The notes beneath the pieces were generated by a model. That model searched no databases, was not told where the DNA came from, and saw only the letters and a list, made by a program, of their open reading frames with translations. Shown piece after piece: positions 1 through 9,743 of a DNA stretch of 64,000 bases. Where the stretch lies: contig NW_024468252.1 of the NCBI RefSeq assembly GCF_002104995.1, positions 1,240,001 to 1,304,000 of the forward strand, in the 5' to 3' direction. Positions within the stretch are counted from its first letter, which is position 1. Each line of letters begins with the position of its first letter. Source of the DNA: Linderina pennispora (lineage: Eukaryota; Kickxellomycota; Kickxellomycetes; Kickxellales; Kickxellaceae). The translations under genes and the position numbers were made by a program.

Positions 1-1310
1 TTCATCTCACGACCGATCAGCATCCGGCGGATCTCGCTAGTTCCAGCACCAATCTCATAGAGCTTGGCGTCGCGCAGGATGCGGCCAGTCGGGTAGTCAT
101 TAATGTAGCCGTTTCCACCAAGGCACTGGATGGCATCCAGAGCCACCTCGGTAGCACGCTCGGCGCTGTACAGAATGACGCCTGCGCAGTCCTTGTTGCT
201 GGACTTGCCGCTATCACAAGCACGTGCAACCGCATAGACGTACGAGCGCGAGGCATTCAGCTTCGTGTACATGTCGGCCAGTTTGCCTTGCATGAGCTCG
301 AAGGTTCCAATGGGCTTGCCAAACTGGTGGCGCTCATGGACGTACTGGGCAGTAACATCAAGCGCGTTCTGCATAAGGCCGAGAGGACCACCAGACAGGA
401 CAAGGCGCTCGTAGTCGAGGCCAGACATGAGGACATAGACGCCGCGGTCAACCTCGCCGAGGACGTTCTCGGCAGGCACCTCGCAGTCCTCGAAGACGAG
501 CTCGCAGGTGTTTGAGCCACGCATGCCCAGCTTGTCGAGCTTCTGGTGGGTGCTGAATCCCTTGAAGCCCTTCTCGACAATGAACGCGGTGATCTTGCCC
601 TTCTCCATGTCGGTCTTGGCGTAGACAACCAGGGTGTCGGCGTCCGGACCGTTGGTGATCCACATCTTGTTGCCGTTGAGGATGTATCTGTCGCCCTTCT
701 TGTCGGCGCGCAGCTTCATCGACACGACATCGGAGCCGGATCCCGGCTCAGACATGGCAAGGGCGCCGATGTGGTCGCCAGAGATCAGCTTGGGGAGGTA
801 CTTTTGGCGCTGTGCTTCAGTGCCGTTGCGGTAGATCTGGTTGACACACAGGTTCGAGTGCGCGCCGTAGCTGAGAGCGACGGAGCCCGAGGCCCGCGAG
901 ATTTCCTCCATGGCGACGGTGTGCATGAGGTAGCCCATGTTGACGCCGCCGTACTCCTCGGGGATGGTCATGCCCAGGAGTCCCATGTCGCCAAACTTCT
1001 TCCACATGTCCATGGGGAAGGCGTTGTCCTTGTCGATTTGCTGGGCGCGCTCGGCGAGCTCGCGCTGCGCAAATCCGTGCACAGCCTCGCGGAACTCCTC
1101 CTGCTCCTCGGACAGACCGGCGATGGCAGCGTTGTAGGTGCTGAGACGAGACGCTTGCGAGACCGACCCCTAGGGAGCTGTGTGGTTTAGACGACGCCTG
1201 GCTGGAGGGCATTTCCGTGCAGTAGTGGAATTTCACAAAAGACAACTTACCAGAGCGCGCACACTGCTGGTGCTCGGGCGGGCAAACTTGGCGAAGGCGT
1301 GGCGAAGCAT
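1..1310 (-). CDS. IVD: Isovaleryl-CoA dehydrogenase, mitochondrial (3' end cut by window edge)
   Basis: FAD-dependent acyl-CoA dehydrogenase that oxidises isovaleryl-CoA in mitochondrial leucine breakdown. Exon 1 (1310-1251) encodes a basic leader, [20 protein letters not shown], that fits a mitochondrial targeting peptide. A GTAAGT...CCCTAG intron (1250-1170) follows, and exon 2 runs from 1169 off the left edge. Seen in exon 2: [17 protein letters not shown], the [13 protein letters not shown] segment whose Glu matches the catalytic base position typical of isovaleryl-CoA dehydrogenases, and the C-terminal [20 protein letters not shown] followed by [12 protein letters not shown]. Only about the last eight residues and the stop are missing. 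The DYER Glu separates it from short- and medium-chain acyl-CoA dehydrogenases, whose base lies later in the chain. About 409 residues are visible. Confidence 0.93.
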
Positions 1311-1390
1311 GGTTGTATTGTGGATAATTGATGGAGGAAAAGGGAGGGGGTGAGAAACAGGCATCGCCCAGCTGTGCACGAGACCCGAGG

Positions 1391-1398
1391 AATTTATA
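1391..1398 (-). promoter_or_regulatory. TATA-like box of the IVD gene
   Basis: TATAAATT on the minus strand, about 80 nt upstream of the IVD start codon and in the gap between IVD and the IRC3-like gene. Position and orientation fit a core promoter; no transcript evidence. Confidence 0.5.
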
Positions 1399-1461
1399 CC
1401 TGGGCGGAGGACGCGCATGCAAATCGGCTTTCTCACGGTTGTCTTATCTCGTGAACCAGCC

Positions 1462-3633
1462 TCACGCGAAGAACAGGTCGGCTTGAGCGCTCCTTGACGA
1501 GTTCTCCAGGCGCTTGGTCTCTCTGTCAAACTGCCTCCACGCCTTGCCGGCGCCGAGCTTCATGCGGGTAATAAGGTTGACTGCGCACCCCCTCGTCAGA
1601 TTAGCGCTCATCGGCTCCTTGGTGCTCATTTCGCCACCGTCACCGTCGCTGATCTTTAGCTTCTCGCCCAACACTCTCGTCACATCCTCGACGCTGGTCT
1701 GCTGCAGCCTCCCGGGTCCTGGCCTGTATCCCTCGGCCGAGCGCTTGACGGCTGCCGGCACCCGGACACCCATGCGCTCGAGCATATTTATCTGGTTGAT
1801 GGTCGGCGGCTTGTTGCGCCAGAGCGCGCTCCACCTCACGATGCCCAGCTCGTAGTGCTTCAGGTTCATGGTCAGATACGTGTCTACGCCACGGATTGCG
1901 TACTCGAGCGTATCAGCCTTCATCTTGATGGCGGTTTCGGGCGTATAAAACTCCTTCCCACCCCTGCTGCCAGTCTTGATGGTCGCGCGGGTCGACGCAC
2001 TCCAGAGCTCGCTGTTCTCGGGCTTGAACACGAAAAAGAGTCTTCCCGAAACCGACAGCACATAGCGGTTCTTTGAGAGGCTGACCCAGGCGTTCAAGCT
2101 CATCGTGCGCAGGCGGATGTCGCCGCACGAGATTGCGTCGAGGTTGGAGCAGTGCCGAGCACTACTGGACGTCGGATCAATGGCATTCAGGTCAAAGAAA
2201 TGCAGGGGGTTGAGATGCAGGTGTGCCTGGAAGCCAAGCTTCTTCAGTGACTCGATCGATTCAAGTGGCAGCTTCTCAATTTCCTCCTTCAGACGCTCAC
2301 AAGTGATGTCGCCGATTGCCTCCTGGAGGATCCTGTCGTTCTCCTCGCGCAGCTTCTTCTCCTTCTGCTGTTTTAGCAGCTCCTGCATATCATCTGTGTT
2401 GTCTATGTCGAGTCCGTCGAGAGTCATGTGTGGATCAAGGCCCAGGAGACTGGGTACGGTGACCACCGAGGTCTTGTTAGAGAACATGTCGACGAAATCG
2501 ACAATCAGGCAGTCCTTCTTTCCATCAAACCTGCGCACCCCGCGACCGATCATCTGCTGGAACATGACGAGGCTGCGTGTGGGACGCGACATAAAGACGC
2601 AGTCGATATTTGGGATGTCTGTGCCCTCAGTCAGGATTCCGCAGTTGACCAGTACCGGGACCCGGCGTGCCCTGAAATCGTCCAAGATGCGCTGGCGCTC
2701 AGCCGGTGGTGTCGTGCCCAAGACCGCCTCTGCATTGACCCCGTAGCTTACAAACAGGTCCTTCAGCGCGTTTACATGCTTGACATCGACGCCAAATACT
2801 AGCACTGATTTCCGGCCCTGTGCAATATCGTGGTAGGCGCTGATGATGGCCTTGTTGCGGTCGAGTTCGTTGACGGTCTCAGAGAGTGAGCTGACGGAGA
2901 AATCGCCCATGTAACTGCGCACCTTGTCCAGGCTGACCTGTGTCTTGATGGTGACCACCTTCATGGGGCAGAGCCACTGTTCGCTGATCATCTCAAAGAA
3001 CGACTTTTGGTAGACAATCTCATCAAACACATGATTCAGGCTGAGTCCGTCATGTCTGCGCAGCGTCGCCGAGCACCCCCATACAACCAGGTCCTGGTTC
3101 CCCTTTAGTGTGATCTCTACATCCGTCTGCTCGCTGGCATCTTTGCTCGATTCAACGACGCCCACTCCAACAAAGTAGTCGATGATCCGCCGGTATGTCA
3201 TGGCCGCAGCATGATGTGCCTCGTCAATGATGATGCACTTGAATCTCTTTGGGTCAAACCGCTCAATGCGACTGCTGTTGGCCCTGCCCAGCGTCGGGAC
3301 GCTCGCAACAATGACATCGGCTGCCGGATTCGCCACGCGCTTGCCCTGGTCAATTTCGACTATGAGGTCGGGCGATGCTTTCCGAATCTGGTTTGCTGCT
3401 TGCTCCAGCAGCTCCTCGCGGTGGGCCAGCACCAATGTCTTGGTTGCAATGCTGGTTGGCGGCTTGATTCTTTTTATCAGGTTTGAGAACACGACTGTTT
3501 TGCCGCTGCCGACTGGGAGCGACACTGCCTGGCGCTTGACTCCCTCGTCGATGCGCTTGAGGCAGGCGTCGATGCATTCCTTCTGGTATTCTCTGAGCAT
3601 GTGGATTGCTTGCTGGAAAGGGGCCACCCTCAT
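1462..3633 (-). CDS. IRC3: Irc3-like DEAH-box (SF2) helicase, probably mitochondrial
   Basis: 723-residue superfamily-2 helicase. Motifs in order: LREYQ (13-17), Walker A PVGSGKT (40-46), DEAH (137-140), motif III CSATLRRHDG, a helicase-C domain with TEGTDIPNID and the arginine-finger motif QMIGRGVRRF. This set and the short N-terminus before the LREYQ motif resemble yeast Irc3, a mitochondrial branch-migration helicase that helps maintain mtDNA. The region after the helicase core (about 420-723) is a poorly conserved extension ending in a basic tail. I start at the ATG at 3633; an in-frame TTG lies just upstream. The N-terminus is not a strong mitochondrial leader by eye, so localisation is inferred from the family. 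It diverges from the palmitoyltransferase gene across about 570 bp. Confidence 0.82.
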   Translation of the reverse strand: MRVAPFQQAIHMLREYQKECIDACLKRIDEGVKRQAVSLPVGSGKTVVFSNLIKRIKPPTSIATKTLVLAHREELLEQAANQIRKASPDLIVEIDQGKRVANPAADVIVASVPTLGRANSSRIERFDPKRFKCIIIDEAHHAAAMTYRRIIDYFVGVGVVESSKDASEQTDVEITLKGNQDLVVWGCSATLRRHDGLSLNHVFDEIVYQKSFFEMISEQWLCPMKVVTIKTQVSLDKVRSYMGDFSVSSLSETVNELDRNKAIISAYHDIAQGRKSVLVFGVDVKHVNALKDLFVSYGVNAEAVLGTTPPAERQRILDDFRARRVPVLVNCGILTEGTDIPNIDCVFMSRPTRSLVMFQQMIGRGVRRFDGKKDCLIVDFVDMFSNKTSVVTVPSLLGLDPHMTLDGLDIDNTDDMQELLKQQKEKKLREENDRILQEAIGDITCERLKEEIEKLPLESIESLKKLGFQAHLHLNPLHFFDLNAIDPTSSSARHCSNLDAISCGDIRLRTMSLNAWVSLSKNRYVLSVSGRLFFVFKPENSELWSASTRATIKTGSRGGKEFYTPETAIKMKADTLEYAIRGVDTYLTMNLKHYELGIVRWSALWRNKPPTINQINMLERMGVRVPAAVKRSAEGYRPGPGRLQQTSVEDVTRVLGEKLKISDGDGGEMSTKEPMSANLTRGCAVNLITRMKLGAGKAWRQFDRETKRLENSSRSAQADLFFA

Positions 3634-4203
3634 CAATGGAAATATGCACGGGCAGCAGTAGAAGGGGGGAAAGCGCTATGACGATGGGTTTGGCGCCTGA
3701 CATCCCGCCTACTTGTATTTGGATTGGTGAGCCAGTTGTTTGTGGGGCGGATAGATTGCACCTGCGGGAGACCCAAATACATATGCACATTCACAAAGCG
3801 CCATATGTCTGTCGCAGCTAGCCCCGTCAATGGCCTTCGCCTGCCTGCACACAAAAGCAGAGGGCCGGTAGGGAGATTCATTATCGTCAACACTGGTCCC
3901 CGAAACGAAAGCCTGTGAAAATCCCCTGCGATCGGGTATAGTACGCCGAGCGGAGCTCAGTTTTCTTCTACGGCTCTGAAAAAGAAAAAAAAAAAAAACT
4001 AACGAGACTTTTCCCTTTGTGGCTGAACAATGCCCCCTTCCTCCTCAATAAAGAGCGCCATTTTGTCGCCTGCACCTGTTGTCGCCTGCATTTCCCCCCT
4101 CTTACCCGTGGTTTATTCTTTTTGTTTCGGCACCAACTCTCGCACTCATACTTTGCCTTTTTGAGTTGGCTGAAGGAACTCGCGAGGGAACGAGGGTAAC
4201 ACG
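3634..4203. other. Divergent intergenic region between IRC3 and the DHHC gene
   Basis: About 570 bp between two divergently transcribed genes, so it must hold both promoters. An A-rich run lies at about 3980-4000 and C/T-rich stretches precede the DHHC start. I see no gene and no clear TATA box. Confidence 0.6.
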
Positions 4204-6113
4204 ATGGCATACAGAAAATCTACGATTGTCCAGCTTACTCCTCCGGGCTCAGTGCCCCGAGCCCAACGGCAGCAGCAGCAGCCAGGGCAGCAGCGCACCT
4301 GGCGCAACATGGGCGGTGGTGCCCTGTCGCTGGCTACGCCTGCTACTGCCACAAGCCAAAAACGTTACACAGCGCAGAGCGCCCAGCCAACCGAAACCCG
4401 CAGGGTCAAGTTTCGGCGGCCACGCTCCCGGCAGTACAGCAGCGGCAGCCACCGGGCGCGCGGCCGCTCTATCTTGCAGCGAGAGCAGGGTGGCGACACA
4501 GAGACGGCGGCCAATGGGATCGTCCAGATTCCAGGAACTTGCAGTGTCCAGCCCTCGTTCTACAACCCTCCCCCATCGCAGCCAGGGCAGCCGGCCGTTC
4601 CTGCCTCCTTCAGCTCTTCTCCCTTTTCTCAACCACAGCGAAATTCAGCGCTAATTGAAGGTCCCGACGACATGCACAGCGAACCAGAACCGAGTAGCCA
4701 CCGTCGGAGCAGCAGCATTCAGCTGCTTGGCCCGCCGCGCCACGTAGTGCTGCGCATGTCGATGAACGAAAATCTAGCAGTGCCCAGTGCGGCTCCGGTG
4801 CCGCGGGTGCCTGGGAAACCGGCTCCGATCGGCGTATACGAGCCGGTGGAGAAGGATATTTTGGCCGAGCACCCTGAGAAGTTCACCAGCGATGGGCTGC
4901 GCCGCAAGGAGCGCATGTACCGGCTATACGACCACGGCAACTGGCACTTGTTCCGTGGCAGGGTTATTACCGGCAGCCGCCCGTTGCCGTTCATTTCTGC
5001 CATCTGCATGGTCGTTACCCCCGTGGTGCTATTCTCGATATTTGTGTGCCCGTACCTTTGGACAGACCTGCACAAGGCTCCAGTGATAGTTTTTGTATAT
5101 CTGACCGCTCTGACGCTGACGTCAATGATGAAGGCGTCGTTCAGCGACCCGGGCATCATTCCGCGCAATCTGGATGCGATCACCGCACCCGACAACTACG
5201 CTATCGACGTTGGCGACCACGCCCAGCAGCACCAGCAGCACCAGCAGTCGCGGTCAGTCCTTGGGGGCGAGTCGCACCGTGCTACATCCAGCACTGCAAC
5301 CGACCGCATAGGCCACCACCACCCCTATGCCAGCCCGCAGCCACTGCAGTATTACGAGAAACTTCCGCCTCCCTGGGTTCATATTGGCCACGCTGGACGA
5401 AGAGATGGCCCGCTCAGCGTGTACGATCCCAAGGTACCGGAGCGCCCCGCGTCTGATCCGTACCTGATGTTTCCACCGACAACAAAACTCGTAGCAGTCA
5501 ACAATGTCGCTGTGCGGCTCAAGTACTGCGAGACATGCAAGATTTATCGCCCGCCGCGGGCCTCGCACTGCAAGTACTGCGACAACTGCGTCGAGAACGA
5601 GGACCACCACTGTATCTGGCTGAACAACTGCGTTGGCCGCCGCAACTACCGCTACTTTTATGGATTTGTGGGTGCACTGACCTTTCTGTGCCTCTACCTC
5701 GTCACCTTCTGTCTCGTGCGCCTGATCCTGCCGCTGCACCACGAGCCCGGCCTGTCGTTCCGCCAGTCAGTCAAGCGCCACCCGGTCGTGTTGGCTGTCC
5801 TTATTTTTGCCTTCTGGAACGTGTGGCTCGTTGGCGGCCTGTTTGGGTACCACACCATCCTGATTAGCCGCAACATGACCACGCACGAGGTCCTGGGTGC
5901 CAAACACTCGGGCGCATATCGGACCCCGGCAGGAGCGACTGGCAAACGGCACCTGCTGTTCCCAAGATTGTCAGCCCGTACTCGCGCGGCTCCTGTGCCA
6001 GCAACTGGGCTGCAGCTCTCTGCAATCCTGCTGTGCCTGCTAATGTCAAGTGGCGCACTCGCGTGGATCCAGAGGGAATCGAAGAGCTACTGCCTCGCCA
6101 CAGCCAACCTTGA
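4204..6113 (+). CDS. ERF2: Erf2-like DHHC palmitoyltransferase (apparent frameshift near the 3' end)
   Basis: S-acyltransferase that would palmitoylate membrane proteins such as Ras in the ER/Golgi. A long low-complexity N-terminus (about 1-190, Gln/Ser/Pro-rich) precedes two membrane segments (about 260-310). A cysteine-rich domain follows with CETCKIYRPPRASHCKYCDNC, then the DHHC tetrad at residues 467-470 in ENEDHHCIWLNNCVGRRNYR. Two further membrane segments and a TTHE motif come next. After TTHE the open frame runs on to 6216 with an unlikely Ser/Pro/Ile tail. A different frame gives the expected Erf2-type tail, SPYSRGSCASNWAAALCNPA, then RVDPEGIEELLP and a stop at 6111-6113. One missing base near the CCCC at about 5922-5926 would join the frames to 636 residues. 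A 77-nt intron with a weak GTCCTG donor is the alternative. Confidence 0.85.
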
Positions 6114-6120
6114 CACCCCC

Positions 6121-6168
6121 ATCCATCTATCCATCCATCTATTCATCCATCCATCCATTGATCCATTC
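6121..6168 (+). repeat. ATCC-type tetranucleotide microsatellite
   Basis: Imperfect run of ATCC/ATCT units directly after the proposed stop of the DHHC gene, so in its 3' UTR. If the frame is not corrected, this tract is read as His/Ile/Ser/Pro-rich protein, an argument against that reading. Confidence 0.85.
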
Positions 6169-6531
6169 ACATTTCGTATTATCACACTAATCCCTACTTC
6201 TACTCGCCATATGTAATATATATTTTTCGATATCACCATGCGCTATTAATATCCTGCACGCTACCAGCACACAGCTTATGTAACTACCCTCCAGCTCCGT
6301 TTCGGAGCACGGCAAAATGGTCCTCCCCTGTCTAATAGGATTCTCGGGAGGCGATCACATTTGCACGAACTCCGCCCGATGCACAGGCACATGAATTGCA
6401 ACTGAGAAACGTACACGTATCGATAGATCACCCCTCGGTATATCCTGCCCGACGACGCGTCATTTAGCGAATGCTTGGCAAAAGTCCGTGTGAATTACCA
6501 CCAGCACACTTGCACAAACCACCCCCACCGT

Positions 6532-6538
6532 ATAAAAT
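6532..6538 (+). promoter_or_regulatory. TATA box of the first M20 amidohydrolase gene
   Basis: TATAAAA about 78 nt upstream of the ATG at 6616. The rest of 6169-6531 is intergenic and shows no gene. Confidence 0.55.
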
Positions 6539-6615
6539 GCGTCTAATTTCCTGCAGCCCTCATTCATTCCATACCAAGCTCCATACTTTGTATTTTATTT
6601 GCAACTTCCTTGTCC

Positions 6616-7827
6616 ATGGACACTGCTGTTGACATCATCAAACACGTCATTGCCGAGGCCAATGCCGACCTACGCGAAATCTCGCTGTCTATTCACGCAA
6701 ATCCAGAGCTTAGCTTCAAGGAATTCCACGCCCACAAGCTCCTGACAGAGTTCCTCGAGAATCGCGGCTACACCGTCGAGCGCACCGTGGCTGGCCTCGA
6801 GACAGCCTTTGTAGCCACATATGTCTCGCCAGCTGGTCCTGACGGCTTGCATCTCGGATTCTGCTCCGAATACGACGCGCTTCCCGAGATCGGCCATGCC
6901 TGTGGCCACAACCTGATTGCCATCTCTGGTGTCGCCAGCTTCATGGCACTCACTGCAGCTATCGACGAACTGAAAATCGCAGGCACTGTGAAGCTGTTTG
7001 GCACGCCAGCTGAGGAAGGCGGAGGCGGCAAGATCTTTATGCACAAGGCGGGCGTCTTTGACGGCACGGATGCCTTGCTGATGCTGCACCCGGGCGGTGG
7101 GTTCGACATGGGCGGGTATTCAGGCGCCTGGCACTCACATGCAATTCAGTCGCTCAACATCGAGTACTTTGGCAAGTCGTCGCACTCGGCTCTCGCGCCC
7201 TGGATGGGAGTCAATGCTGGCAGCGCAGCTGTCATTGCCATGAACGCACTTGGCGTAATGCGCGAGCAACTGCACCCGACGTGGCGCGTCCATGCAATCA
7301 TCGAGAGCGGAGGAAAGGCGAATAACGTCGTCCCAGACTATGCCAAAATCTCATGTGGATTCAGGGCCTTCACTGGCGCCGAACTGGAGACATTGCGGGG
7401 TATGATGCTCAAGGTGTTTGAGGCTGGTGCTATCGCCACCGGATGCACACACAAGATTACGATGGACCACGAGTTACTCGACAACATCGACAATCCTGTG
7501 CTAGGAGGCTACTACGAGGAACTGATGCAGGCCAAGTACAAGGTGCCGCCGTTCCACGAAGATGTCGGTGGATCCACTGACTTTGGCAATCTGTCGCACG
7601 ATTTCATTTCGTTGCACGGAATCTTTCCACTAGTTGGTGTCAAGGCACCGCCGCATAGTGCACCGTTTGCAGATGCAGCCAAGACCGAGAGCGCTCATGA
7701 GAACGCGCTGTTTGCTGCCGAAACCAATGCCCGTACAGCCCTTCGATGCTTGCTCGATCCCGAGTTCTGGGCTGCTGCCCAAAAGAGCTTCAAGGAGCGC
7801 AAGCCGCCTGGTTCACCCACCGTGTAA
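6616..7827 (+). CDS. M20 family amidohydrolase/dipeptidase, PM20D2-like (copy 1)
   Basis: 403-residue cytosolic-type metallohydrolase of peptidase family M20, subfamily D2, whose animal member (PM20D2) cleaves beta-alanyl and related dipeptides. Seen: HANPELSFKEFHAHKL near residue 27, the metal-binding stretch GFCSEYDALPEIGHACGHNL (81-100) and the catalytic Glu pair in GTPAEEGGGGK (129-139). The lid/dimerisation domain begins around YFGKSSHSALAPW, and there is a late metal-ligand region, GGSTDFGNLSHDF. No signal peptide or membrane segment. I use the ATG at 6616 because the frame upstream opens only with a TTG. Two more members lie at 57.6-60.3 kb; this one is the more divergent. The exact substrate cannot be read from sequence. 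Confidence 0.85.
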   Translation: MDTAVDIIKHVIAEANADLREISLSIHANPELSFKEFHAHKLLTEFLENRGYTVERTVAGLETAFVATYVSPAGPDGLHLGFCSEYDALPEIGHACGHNLIAISGVASFMALTAAIDELKIAGTVKLFGTPAEEGGGGKIFMHKAGVFDGTDALLMLHPGGGFDMGGYSGAWHSHAIQSLNIEYFGKSSHSALAPWMGVNAGSAAVIAMNALGVMREQLHPTWRVHAIIESGGKANNVVPDYAKISCGFRAFTGAELETLRGMMLKVFEAGAIATGCTHKITMDHELLDNIDNPVLGGYYEELMQAKYKVPPFHEDVGGSTDFGNLSHDFISLHGIFPLVGVKAPPHSAPFADAAKTESAHENALFAAETNARTALRCLLDPEFWAAAQKSFKERKPPGSPTV

Positions 7828-7877
7828 AGACCGATTATATACGTTTGGTAATACATTGCGAAAAACCTATGGAACGT

Positions 7878-9743
7878 CTATGCACTGAACAGGCTTGTGT
7901 CAATCTTGTAGCCGAGCTTGCGCTCGATCATTTTCTGCATGTTTTCATCCAGCAGGCTCTCAGAATCCAACCGTCGACTATTGCCAGTTATCAAGGACCA
8001 AATCCAAGAAGCCCCTTCATACAGCGCCATGCTCGTGCTGGCCACAGTAACAGCAATATTGAATGTTAAATAGCTCCACTCGGCAACAATCAGGCCCAGG
8101 AATCGACTCAGCAGCATCTCTCGGCTCGACACAACGCCGCGCACCCGGTCAAATCTCCGGTTAGGCGACAGTGCATCGTCGACCAGCATCTGGTGCAGCC
8201 CATAGGCCGCGTAATGGCCAAGGATCTTTATCCGGTTCACTGGGATCCCCATGCTGCGGTTGCTGGCCCGGACGATATTCATGTTGCGCGAAACAAACAC
8301 CAGCTCCTGTGGCAGCTTCCGAGTGCCCTTGAGCGCGGCTATGGCGCGCCTCTTAAACTCCATCTGCTCCTTGTACGCATCCTTCGTGCTGTGTGAGCCA
8401 TCGTCACCATTTTGCTCTGCCTGCTGCTGGAGCTTGTGCATGTGTGGGTGCCCGGTTAGTGTAGGCGGACGCAATGAGATCATCGTCGAAAACATGTCTG
8501 TATCACCAAAGCCCCAATGGCGCACGATATTGCGCATACTGGCGTTGTCACCGATCATTGCCGCGCGCCAAAACTCTGCATACTGCTTGCGGAACTGTCG
8601 CGACTCGCGAATGTACAGTCCGTGGTCAAGCAAAACAAGTTGCGGGCGCGATTTGTACTGAGGGTGTTGGCGGACCAGGATGTTGCCTGGATGAGGATCG
8701 CCGTGTACGTTGCCTGAGACAAAGATCTGGAATGCAAACACAGATACTACCAGGTTCATAATATCCTTCTCAGACCATCCTTGGCTGGTAAGCCTCTTTG
8801 GCTCCACCATGCTTGTACCATCAATCCACTCTGTAGTGAGGACCTCTCGCCGCGTCTCCTCCCAGTGCACCTTTGGAATGTACACTGAAGACCGCAACCA
8901 CCGATCAGCCAGCTTGTTGAGGTCATCCTGAGCCCGGTCGGCATTGTGGCCCTCGCGCTCAAAGTCTGTCTCCTCGCGCAACCGTTGCTCCACCTCAGAC
9001 ACCGACCACATCATCGGGATACCAAATGCTTTCTCGATCACCAGCGCGCATGTGCGGAAGGCAAACAAGTCCCACGCGATCTGGTGCTTGATCTCGGGCT
9101 TCTGAACCTTTACCGCGACCAGCTGCGTCGGATCCCGGCGAAGTCTTGCCGTGTGCACCTGTGCTACAGACGCCGATGCCACGGCTTCCTGCGAGAAGTC
9201 AACAAACAGATCATCCAGGGTGCTGCCAGGAAAGTTGCGCTCAATCACGGGCGCAATCTCTGCCACAGGTACAAATGGAGCATTGTCGTAGAGGACACTG
9301 AGCTCGCGACCATACGCGGGTGGCAGCAGTGGGCCCTGGAGCGCAATCGATTGCCCAAATTTGATAAACATTCCGCCGTTCTCTTGGCAGCAGCGCAGAA
9401 GCCGCTTCGCCCCACGCTCATGGATCATGTTCAGGTGCTCCACCCCACGCTCTGTTCTAAAGTTCAGCTTGTAGTCTATGCAAATGGCTGCAATATCTTT
9501 GAATGTCCGCGCAGTCCGAGCCAGCGCCGATGCCTGAAAATGCTTATCGTATGCATATACGCCGGCCGCACCAGACACAGCCAATGCCGTCCGGCTGAGC
9601 CAGCGATATCGCCACAGCCTATGGCCGATTCTGCCTAGAGTCATTGCTGCGGTAATTGAGGTAGTGTTTCGCAATTTAGCAAATGGAAAAGAAGCAAGAA
9701 GACCAGCAACAGCCAACACCAGCGTCTGCGCGTAAGCAGACAT
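7878..9743 (-). CDS. MCP2: UbiB/ABC1-family atypical kinase, Mcp2/ADCK1-like, mitochondrial
   Basis: 621-residue member of the UbiB (ABC1/ADCK) family. A hydrophobic N-terminal stretch (about 5-22) and another around 53-66 would anchor it in a mitochondrial membrane. The family motif KxGQ appears as KFGQ (128-131). An Ala-rich nucleotide loop sits in EAVASASVAQVHTARL, followed by VKVQKPEIKHQIAWDLFAF, the catalytic HGDPHPGNILV and the metal-binding LLDHGLY. DHGLY and the overall length match yeast Mcp2 and human ADCK1 better than the Coq8 branch. Yeast Mcp2 acts in mitochondrial lipid homeostasis; the same role here is inferred. Start is the ATG at 9743; an in-frame TTG precedes it. Convergent with the M20 gene, with stops 50 nt apart. 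Confidence 0.87.
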   Translation of the reverse strand: MSAYAQTLVLAVAGLLASFPFAKLRNTTSITAAMTLGRIGHRLWRYRWLSRTALAVSGAAGVYAYDKHFQASALARTARTFKDIAAICIDYKLNFRTERGVEHLNMIHERGAKRLLRCCQENGGMFIKFGQSIALQGPLLPPAYGRELSVLYDNAPFVPVAEIAPVIERNFPGSTLDDLFVDFSQEAVASASVAQVHTARLRRDPTQLVAVKVQKPEIKHQIAWDLFAFRTCALVIEKAFGIPMMWSVSEVEQRLREETDFEREGHNADRAQDDLNKLADRWLRSSVYIPKVHWEETRREVLTTEWIDGTSMVEPKRLTSQGWSEKDIMNLVVSVFAFQIFVSGNVHGDPHPGNILVRQHPQYKSRPQLVLLDHGLYIRESRQFRKQYAEFWRAAMIGDNASMRNIVRHWGFGDTDMFSTMISLRPPTLTGHPHMHKLQQQAEQNGDDGSHSTKDAYKEQMEFKRRAIAALKGTRKLPQELVFVSRNMNIVRASNRSMGIPVNRIKILGHYAAYGLHQMLVDDALSPNRRFDRVRGVVSSREMLLSRFLGLIVAEWSYLTFNIAVTVASTSMALYEGASWIWSLITGNSRRLDSESLLDENMQKMIERKLGYKIDTSLFSA

